Below, piece after piece: positions 57,617 through 64,000 of a DNA stretch of 64,000 nt. The translations under genes were made by a program, and so were the position numbers. Every line of letters begins with the position of its first letter. Position 1 is the stretch's first letter. The notes under the pieces were generated by a model. It saw only the letters and a program-made list of their open reading frames with translations, was not told the origin of the DNA and did not search any database. This DNA is from Thalassobacillus_A hwangdonensis. Lineage in GTDB: Bacteria; Bacillota; Bacilli; Bacillales; Halobacillaceae. Location: NCBI RefSeq assembly GCF_042675915.1, contig NZ_JBHTKL010000001.1:1-64000 (forward strand), read 5' to 3'.

Positions 57617-59365
57617 ATGTTTGGTGTTTTTAGTAAATTAAGCTGGTTTTTCAAGAAATATTGGAAGCGGTACACGTTCGCAATCATAGCATTGATCATC
57701 GCAAGTATCATAGATATCATTCCGCCGAAGCTCGTCGGTATGGCAATTGATGAGATGCAGTTCAACTCGATGACCTACGACAGAATGATGGAACTGCTAT
57801 TGATTTATGGCGGTCTGATTATCGCAAGCTACACGATTTCATATTATTGGGTTTACATGCTTTTTGGTGGAGCACATATGCTTGAAAGAACGATGCGGTC
57901 TAATCTGATGGCGCACTTTTTGAAGATGACTCCAACGTTTTTCGGTAAATACAGGACAGGAGACTTGATGGCAAGAGCGACAAATGACTTGAAAGAGCTT
58001 CAGATGACGGCGGGGTTCGGTATTTTGACGCTTGTCGACTCCACGATCTTCATGTTCCTGCTTATTGGAGTGATGGGCTTCACTATCAGCTGGCAACTGA
58101 CACTTGCCGCGCTTATACCATTACCGATCATGGCAATTGCCATGAACCGCTACGGGAAGGTCATCCATGCAAGATTCATGAAGGCCCAGAATGCTTTTGG
58201 AGGTATGAATGATGACGTCCTGGAGTCGGTCAGAGGGGTTCATGTCATCCGGGCTTTTGTACAGGAAAAGCAAAATGAAAAACGATTCGGTGAGATGACA
58301 GAGGATGTTTATCAAAAGAATATAGCAGTTGCAAAAGTGGATGCCTTATTCGAGCCGACAATTAAAGTGCTCGTCGGACTATCCTATACCATTGGATTAG
58401 GGTTTGGTGCAACACTCGTATTCCGTAATGTTATTACGCTAGGAGAACTGGTATCCTTCAATGTCTATCTAGGCATGCTGATTTGGCCGATGTTTGCAGT
58501 AGGTGAATTGATCAATGTCATGCAACGCGGAAACGCGTCACTTGACCGGGTCAACGAAACGCTGCACTATCACCCTGACGTAAAGGATCCTCATGTTGGA
58601 AAAGAATTGTCCCTTCCAGGTACGATCCGATTTTCCGACGTCCATTTCACGTATCCGGATTCAGAGCTGAAACGTTTGGAAGCCATTGAACTTTCGATTC
58701 GCCGGGGAGAAACAGTTGGTGTTGTCGGTAAAACGGGGTCAGGTAAAACGACGCTGTTCCGTCAACTGCTGAGAGAATATCCGGGTCTTGAAGGATCACT
58801 TACCATTTCTGATGTTCCAGTTTCTGAACTGGCATTGGAAACGACGCGTGACTGGATCGGTTATGTGCCACAGGAGCAGATCCTTTTCTCTAAAACAGTC
58901 CGGGAAAATATTCAATTCGGGAAATCAAACGCTACAGATGAGGAAATCTACCATGTTATGGAACTTGCGCATTTTCTCGATGATATCAAAAACCTTCCGG
59001 ATGGATTGGACACTCTTGTAGGTGAAAGTGGTGTGACCCTGTCTGGTGGACAAAAACAACGAGTGGCGATTGCGCGCGCTTTCATAAAGAATCCGGAAAT
59101 TCTTATCCTGGATGATGCGATGTCAGCGGTGGATGGAAAAACAGAAGCGAATATCATCAGTCATTTAAGAAAAGAACGCCAAGGAAAGACTACCTTGATT
59201 GCAGCACACCGTCTTTCAGCAGTAACACACGCAGACCACATCATTGTGCTTGAGGATGGAAGGATTGCAGAGCAAGGTACGCATGAACAATTGATGCAGA
59301 AAGGTGGCTGGTACCAAGTCCAGTACGAACTGCAGCAATTGGAGGAACAGGAGGTGGTCAGCTGA
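57617..59365 (+). CDS. bmrC: ABC exporter half-transporter, BmrC/YheI-like
   Basis: A 582-residue half-transporter: six membrane helices (about 1-310) and one nucleotide-binding domain. Walker A GKTGSGKTT is near 374-382, the signature is canonical (LSGGQ), and the Walker B is LILDD with Asp500 replacing the catalytic Glu. This matches B. subtilis BmrC, whose Asp500 makes one ATP site degenerate. Works as a heterodimer with the next gene product to export several drugs. ATG after GGAAGGAAGTGGAAG; TGATG overlap with the next gene. Confidence 0.87.
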   Translation: MFGVFSKLSWFFKKYWKRYTFAIIALIIASIIDIIPPKLVGMAIDEMQFNSMTYDRMMELLLIYGGLIIASYTISYYWVYMLFGGAHMLERTMRSNLMAHFLKMTPTFFGKYRTGDLMARATNDLKELQMTAGFGILTLVDSTIFMFLLIGVMGFTISWQLTLAALIPLPIMAIAMNRYGKVIHARFMKAQNAFGGMNDDVLESVRGVHVIRAFVQEKQNEKRFGEMTEDVYQKNIAVAKVDALFEPTIKVLVGLSYTIGLGFGATLVFRNVITLGELVSFNVYLGMLIWPMFAVGELINVMQRGNASLDRVNETLHYHPDVKDPHVGKELSLPGTIRFSDVHFTYPDSELKRLEAIELSIRRGETVGVVGKTGSGKTTLFRQLLREYPGLEGSLTISDVPVSELALETTRDWIGYVPQEQILFSKTVRENIQFGKSNATDEEIYHVMELAHFLDDIKNLPDGLDTLVGESGVTLSGGQKQRVAIARAFIKNPEILILDDAMSAVDGKTEANIISHLRKERQGKTTLIAAHRLSAVTHADHIIVLEDGRIAEQGTHEQLMQKGGWYQVQYELQQLEEQEVVS

Positions 59366-61392
59366 TGAAAGGGACCACAGAAAGAAAATTATTCAACTAT
59401 GCATGGGATTTCAAAAAACCGATCCTGCTTGGGCTGGTCTGCCTGATCATTGCAGTAGGGTTGGAGTTGACAGGACCGTTCATCGCCAAAAGGCTGATCG
59501 ATCAGCACATTGTCGGCATTGAATCTACATGGTATCAAGTCGCAGAAGAGGACGAAAAAACGGTTCGACATGATGGGAGCATTTATAAACGGGAGGACCG
59601 TCTTGACAGTGACGACGAACAATTGGAAGAAATGACGATCCTTCAAATCGATCGAGGCTATTATTTAGCTGAAGGTACAGTTCCAATGGTCGGCTCAAGG
59701 TCGTTTGAGTCTGGTCAAGTTACAGTGGAAGCCCCTGATGAAACGGTGACTGCCAGTGCAGAAAAGCTGTCTTTAGAAGAGTTATACGGCTTTTTTGCGC
59801 CTGAGAAGTCAGCGATTTATGTCCTGCTTGCTATTTACGTCGGCCTTCTGTTAGTGGCAGCAGTGTTCCAATTCTGGAATAGCTTCCTATTGCAGAAGTC
59901 CTCTAACAGGATCATCCAGAAGATGCGAGGGGATATCTTCAAGCATGTTCACAGGCTTCCGGTCAAGTATTTCATTGATCAGCCTGCTGGGAAAGTGGTA
60001 GCCAGAATTACCAATGATACAGAAGCGATCCGGGAGTTGTACGTGAAGGTGCTTGCAACATTTGTTACCAGCATTGTCTATATGACAGGGATTTACATTG
60101 CGTTGTTCCTGCTTGATGCAAGACTTGCAGTCATCTGTCTCGTCCTGCTTCCATTAATTGTACTCTTCATGCGCCTCTACAAACATTATGGAGGCAAATA
60201 CAATGAAGTGATTCGTACGACCGTAAGTGATATGAACGGAAATATAAATGAAGCGATCCAAGGAATGTCGATCATCCAGGCTTTCCGTAGAGAACCCCAA
60301 ACCTCTGAAGAATTTGAAATATTGAACGAGAGGCATTTCACTTACAGGAAAAAGCTTGTCAACTTGAATGCGTTGACATCCCACAACTTGGTGAACGTTT
60401 TGAGAAACTTGGCATTCGTAGCTTTCATTTGGTATTTCGGCTCACAATCACTTGGTCCTGAAGGTTTGATTACTGTAGGTGTCCTGTATGCCTTTGTCGA
60501 TTATCTGAACCGACTTTTCCAGCCTGTAAACGAGCTTGTAAATCAACTTCCGCAGCTGGAGCAGGCAAGGGTTGCGGCGTCACGCGTGTTTGAACTTATG
60601 GATGAAAAGGAAGAGAAACTTTCCGTAACACCAATTCCACGTTACCAGGGCCATGTGAAATTCGATGATGTCTCCTTTGCCTACAAAGCTGAAGAGTATG
60701 TGCTGAAACACCTTTCCTTTGAGGTGAAACCTGGTGAGACAGCAGCTTTCGTTGGACACACCGGTTCAGGCAAAAGTTCAGTCATGAATCTGCTTTTCCG
60801 ATTTTATGATGCACAGCATGGCTCCATCACTATTGATGGAAAAGATACGAAGGAATGGTCCAGACAGCAATTAAGAAGTCATATGGGCATCGTGCTTCAG
60901 GATCCGTTCTTGTTCAGTGGAACGATTTTGTCGAATGTTACGATGGATGACCCAAGAATTTCCCGGGAAATGGCAATCGAGGCGTTGAAAGCTGTCGGAG
61001 CAGATCGATTCATCGAACGTCTGCCGGGAAAATACGATGAACCTGTTAAAGAAAAAGGCAGTACCTTATCGATGGGGGAGCGACAATTGATTTCATTTGC
61101 GCGAGCACTTGCATTCGATCCGGCCATCCTGATTCTGGATGAGGCGACTGCCAATATCGATACGGAAACAGAACAGGTGATCCAGGAAGCACTGAACGTC
61201 TTGAAAGAAGGAAGGACGACACTCGTCATCGCACACCGTCTATCTACGATACAGCAGGCAGATCGAATATTTGTCCTGAACCATGGTACAATGATGGAAA
61301 ATGGAACGCATGATGAGTTGATTGCGCAAAAGGGGCTGTATTACCAAATGTATCAGATGCAGCAGGGTAAGCTGAAAGCTACTGCAATCTAA
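59365..61392 (+). CDS. bmrD: ABC exporter half-transporter, BmrD/YheH-like
   Basis: A 675-residue half-transporter. After the first membrane helix there is an extra acidic extracellular insert of about 100 residues (roughly 50-150), as in B. subtilis BmrD (673 residues). Walker A GHTGSGKSS is near 464-472; Walker B LILDEATANIDTE has the catalytic Glu593; the signature is altered to LSMGE. So the functional ATP site joins this Walker A/B with the BmrC LSGGQ, and the other site is degenerate. Start coupled to bmrC (TGATG) with its own CAGGAGGTGG. Confidence 0.87.
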   Translation: MKGTTERKLFNYAWDFKKPILLGLVCLIIAVGLELTGPFIAKRLIDQHIVGIESTWYQVAEEDEKTVRHDGSIYKREDRLDSDDEQLEEMTILQIDRGYYLAEGTVPMVGSRSFESGQVTVEAPDETVTASAEKLSLEELYGFFAPEKSAIYVLLAIYVGLLLVAAVFQFWNSFLLQKSSNRIIQKMRGDIFKHVHRLPVKYFIDQPAGKVVARITNDTEAIRELYVKVLATFVTSIVYMTGIYIALFLLDARLAVICLVLLPLIVLFMRLYKHYGGKYNEVIRTTVSDMNGNINEAIQGMSIIQAFRREPQTSEEFEILNERHFTYRKKLVNLNALTSHNLVNVLRNLAFVAFIWYFGSQSLGPEGLITVGVLYAFVDYLNRLFQPVNELVNQLPQLEQARVAASRVFELMDEKEEKLSVTPIPRYQGHVKFDDVSFAYKAEEYVLKHLSFEVKPGETAAFVGHTGSGKSSVMNLLFRFYDAQHGSITIDGKDTKEWSRQQLRSHMGIVLQDPFLFSGTILSNVTMDDPRISREMAIEALKAVGADRFIERLPGKYDEPVKEKGSTLSMGERQLISFARALAFDPAILILDEATANIDTETEQVIQEALNVLKEGRTTLVIAHRLSTIQQADRIFVLNHGTMMENGTHDELIAQKGLYYQMYQMQQGKLKATAI

Positions 61393-61425
61393 CTATTACG
61401 TTCAGTCGCAGAGGGGCTTCGCTAC

Positions 61426-62235
61426 ATGAGCGATAACGATTATAAACGTGATATCATCGATGAAGACTTGTATGAAGATATCGATGAAGAAGAAATGAAT
61501 GAAATTGTATTAGAAGAAAAACGGAAAGCGTTGGCGAGGGAAAAGGAAGAAAAAGAAAAGCCAAGACGGCCTTTCCCAAAGTGGTTGTTCTGGTTGATCG
61601 CAATTGTCATGGTGGTCAATGTTGCAGCTCTTATTCCTAAGACTTTCTCGATTCCAGCAATCGATTTTCTTATGAAGTCAGCGGAACTATCATTAAATCC
61701 TGAAATTGATGACTATCAGGAAGCAGTCGTAGTCGTGGAGGCGGGCAATAGTAAAGGAACAGGCTTCGCCTATACATCGGATGGTTGGATCCTGACCAAT
61801 CATCATGTAATCGAAGATGAAAAAAGAATTACTGTTGCCTTTCCGGAGCAGGGACTATTCGATGCTGAAGTGGTGAAGTCATACCCAGATATTGACTTGG
61901 CCATGTTGAAAGTGGATGGAAAGGATCTTCCTCATTTGAACCTGGCAGAAGTGACTTCCTATGAAGAAGACGAACACTTTTATTTTATTGGAAATCCACT
62001 CAGCTTCAGTGGAATTGCTAATGAAGGGACGATCATCGATACGTATCAGTTATCCGACTGGAAGCTTCCAGTACTGATGCTTGACGCTCCAATTTATAAA
62101 GGAAATAGTGGAAGTCCTGTCATTACAGATGATGGGGAAGTCATTGCAGTCGTCTTCGCGACACTTGATCACGAAGCGCATGGTCGTGTCGGTCTTGCAG
62201 TTCCAATTGATTACTTCCACGAACAGATCAATTAA
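61426..62235 (+). CDS. membrane-anchored trypsin-like (HtrA-type) serine protease
   Basis: A 269-residue protease. An acidic cytosolic N-terminus (about 1-47) precedes one membrane helix (51-72). The trypsin-like domain outside has the triad H127 (TNHHVIED), D157 (PDIDLAML) and S228 (KGNSGSPV). There is no PDZ domain, unlike HtrA. The start follows GCAGAGGGGCTTCG, 33 bp after bmrD, so it may be part of the same operon. A role in envelope protein quality control is likely. Confidence 0.87.
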   Translation: MSDNDYKRDIIDEDLYEDIDEEEMNEIVLEEKRKALAREKEEKEKPRRPFPKWLFWLIAIVMVVNVAALIPKTFSIPAIDFLMKSAELSLNPEIDDYQEAVVVVEAGNSKGTGFAYTSDGWILTNHHVIEDEKRITVAFPEQGLFDAEVVKSYPDIDLAMLKVDGKDLPHLNLAEVTSYEEDEHFYFIGNPLSFSGIANEGTIIDTYQLSDWKLPVLMLDAPIYKGNSGSPVITDDGEVIAVVFATLDHEAHGRVGLAVPIDYFHEQIN

Positions 62236-62276
62236 AAGATGCCAGAGTCAGGAATTCCTGACTCTGGCATCTTTTT
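62236..62276. terminator. bidirectional terminator
   Basis: Perfect palindrome aagatgccagagtcagga ... tcctgactctggcatctt followed by T5, between the protease and the convergent flavoprotein. Confidence 0.92.
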
Positions 62277-62295
62277 GTTGGTTGGAAAAGAAGGA

Positions 62296-62904
62296 TCATT
62301 CAAGCACATTACCGAGTGTGGGTATTGGATGGAATTTCAACAGTTCAGCGAAATGGATGAGATTGTACGTCATCCTTTCCGCATTCTTCGTTTCAAATTC
62401 CCCTTCTGTCTGATTAGTATCCTGGTTATCCCAGTCACTGCGAAAAATTGCATTTGCATGGGGGGGAATGGTAAACCCGAGCATGGAGAGGCGATAAAGG
62501 ATGGATTGTGAGGCAGATTTTGCTCCTTCATCTCCACAGCCTGCAACAATCGTACCTCCTACTTTATTATAAAAAATGGATTGGCCTTTTTTATTCTTGA
62601 TTGTTTCATACCCTTGCAAACGTTCCAGGATCAATGAGGCGATACTGCTTTTATCCCCCATGGAGACTGGAGTTCCAATGATTACGATGTCAGCTTCTTT
62701 GATTTTTTCGAAGATGAAGGGCCAGTCATCATCTCCATCCAATCGATCAGTAATTCCGAAATTAATCTGGAAATCTCTTAAGTGGAAACGGTTCGTGTCG
62801 ATTCTTTCCTTCTGGAGGATTCTGGCTGATTCATGAAGCATCTTTTCGGTTTCCGATGCTTCGGTCCCTTTCTTCAGACTGGTGTTCAGTAATACAGCTT
62901 TCAA
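62296..62904 (-). CDS. flavodoxin-like NAD(P)H-dependent FMN reductase family protein
   Basis: A 202-residue flavoprotein with the flavodoxin fold: LLNTSLKKGTEASETEKML (FMN phosphate loop, S/T-rich) and IVIIGTPVSMGDKSSIASLILERL, then GGTIVAGCGDEGAKSASQSI. It is annotated in relatives as a flavodoxin family or NADPH-dependent FMN reductase. The TTG start lies nine bases after AAAGGAGGCATCCCCCT. Upstream to sigI are 418 bp that are AT-rich with no ORF I can support. Confidence 0.83.
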   Translation of the reverse strand: MKAVLLNTSLKKGTEASETEKMLHESARILQKERIDTNRFHLRDFQINFGITDRLDGDDDWPFIFEKIKEADIVIIGTPVSMGDKSSIASLILERLQGYETIKNKKGQSIFYNKVGGTIVAGCGDEGAKSASQSILYRLSMLGFTIPPHANAIFRSDWDNQDTNQTEGEFETKNAERMTYNLIHFAELLKFHPIPTLGNVLE

Positions 62905-63265
62905 AGGGGGATGCCTCCTTTCATAATAGTGTTCTAAGCACTAAAAGAACTTTTTGTGATCATTGTATTATTTACCTGTCAAGCAAACGACCTAAACATT
63001 TACATCTGAATCGACCCATTCTTTTTCCTTGATAGAGGCTTTTTGCTCACAAAAAATATTATCCAGAGGTAGGATGACCTATTTGTTGCAATCGTTTTTT
63101 AATAAAATGTAAACGTTCTGTGCTAGATAACCTGCGTTTTATTCGGTAAGATAGGCATGGTGATTTGTAGAATCTTGTAGAAACCCCTTAATATAGTGAA
63201 CAAACTTCAGAAATTCCTTTGGTTGAAACACTTTTGTAACATGAATGAAAAAAACTTTTAAAAAA

Positions 63266-63294
63266 ACACCCACAAAATAGAGGGTTTGATCGAA
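63266..63294 (+). promoter_or_regulatory. predicted sigma-I autoregulatory promoter of sigI
   Basis: acacccac and cgaa separated by 17 bp, 29 bp before the sigI TTG. Known B. subtilis sigma-I promoters have an ACCCCC-like -35 and a CGAA -10, and sigI is autoregulated. Confidence 0.58.
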
Positions 63295-63322
63295 AAAATT
63301 TTAATGCTGGGGGTGATAGAGG

Positions 63323-64000
63323 TTGATTAGGAGCCTGTTTAAAGTAAACAAGGACACCTCCCTGGATGATCAAGTGATTCGCGCGAAGCAGGGAGACGAA
63401 GAAATCCGAAATCACCTTTTAAAGCAATATCAACCTTTTATCGCCAAAAGTGTTTCTGAAGTATGTAAACGATACATTGACCCGAAAACAGATGATGAGT
63501 TCAGCATTGGCTTACTGGCGTTCGATGAAGCGATTAATTCCTTCTCAACTGATAAAGGAAGTTCTTTCCTTTCATTTGCTAAACTGGTAGTGAAGCGGAA
63601 AGTGATCGACTATATCCGGAATGAGCAGCGACGGTTGACGACCACTTCATTAGATGAAGAAATTCATAATGAAGAACAGATGGAAAATCCATTGGAAGTC
63701 GCCGCTGCAAAGGAAGCATTCGAACGTGAAACAGAAGCATGGTACCGACGCGAAGAAATCAAAGACTTTCAACTGCGCTTGAAAAAGTATAAGCTCTCCT
63801 TTAAGGAATTGACGGAAATATCTCCTCAACATAGAGATGCCCGCGAATCTGCGGTAAATGTAGCGAGGACAATTTTCGAGGATGAAGATTTGAAAGAAAG
63901 AGTGCTTGAAAAAGGCAGACTGCCGATGAAAGAACTGGTTGGCAGAGTAGAAGTCAGTAAAAAGACGTTGGAGCGGAACCGTAAATTCATCTTAGCGATG
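63323..64000 (+). CDS. sigI: RNA polymerase sigma factor SigI (5' part)
   Basis: The first 226 codons of an open frame that runs off the window. The product starts IRSLFKVNKDTSLDDQVIRAKQGDEEIRN; the sigma-70 region-2-like part has DEFSIGLLAFDEAINSF and KRKVIDYIRNE, and a C-terminal HTH (MKELVGRVEVSKKTLERNRKFILA) for the -35 element. SigI in B. subtilis is 251 residues and is needed at high temperature and for some wall genes. Its anti-sigma partner rsgI should lie just beyond the window. TTG start after GGGGGTGATAGAGG. Confidence 0.93.
   Translation, partial: MIRSLFKVNKDTSLDDQVIRAKQGDEEIRNHLLKQYQPFIAKSVSEVCKRYIDPKTDDEFSIGLLAFDEAINSFSTDKGSSFLSFAKLVVKRKVIDYIRNEQRRLTTTSLDEEIHNEEQMENPLEVAAAKEAFERETEAWYRREEIKDFQLRLKKYKLSFKELTEISPQHRDARESAVNVARTIFEDEDLKERVLEKGRLPMKELVGRVEVSKKTLERNRKFILAM

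Overview
The window reads as chromosome of a moderately halophilic, spore-forming member of the Bacillaceae. It carries two gerA-gerB-gerC germinant-receptor operons, prkA and yhbH, a YjcZ-family micro-gene, a sigI start, Bacillus-type 5S and tRNA genes and many Bacillus-type intrinsic terminators. The acidic or strongly charged linkers of several proteins fit a salt-adapted relative such as Halobacillus, Pontibacillus or Thalassobacillus; that genus-level statement is inference. I see no insertion sequence, prophage or CRISPR array.

Layout. 1-1790: 3' end of a 23S rRNA, a 5S rRNA and fifteen tightly packed tRNAs ending in a terminator. 1869-5440: an orphan HI0074-like protein, a class-III aminotransferase, a nuclease lipoprotein and a MazG-like hydrolase. 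5472-10381: an aldehyde dehydrogenase and a Lrp-type regulator facing a ywrD-ywrB-ywrA set (gamma-glutamyltranspeptidase family plus two half-size chromate transporters). 10463-12164: a lipoprotein, a membrane protein, then a tandem array of about 145 bp units abutting a lone tRNA-Gly, each complete unit beginning with the first 11 nt of that tRNA. 12364-17317: an ABC-class ATPase, queG, ogt, a yhbB-like amidase and trmL. 17466-20266: micro-genes and the lipM-lipA pair. 20550-30178: prkA, dispersed repeats, odhAB, a MifM-like leader peptide with yidC2, and yhbH. 30489-47685: proC, yjcZ-like, a purine permease, the first ger operon, envelope proteins, nupC, a second aldehyde dehydrogenase, a MATE exporter, a MurG paralogue and helD. 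47750-64000: an aldo/keto reductase, divergent ligD and ku, the second ger operon, a DUF389 protein, a bmrCD-like ABC exporter behind an attenuator-like leader, an HtrA-like protease, a flavoprotein and the start of sigI.

How genes work together. LipM and LipA make the lipoyl group needed by OdhB, which with OdhA forms the 2-oxoglutarate dehydrogenase core. LigD and Ku form a two-protein end-joining system. The Lrp regulator probably controls the ywrDBA side. The two regulatory findings that matter most are translational. At 27784-28090 a 94-codon ORF with an N-terminal membrane segment and an acidic C-terminus lies just before yidC2, and its last codons pair perfectly over 14 bp with the yidC2 ribosome-binding site; this is the architecture of Bacillus subtilis mifM-yidC2. 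At 57242-57377 a 26-codon ORF overlaps an antiterminator arm that competes with an intrinsic terminator ahead of the BmrCD-like exporter, which fits ribosome-mediated attenuation. The third notable object is the tRNA-Gly-linked repeat array at 11534-12093.
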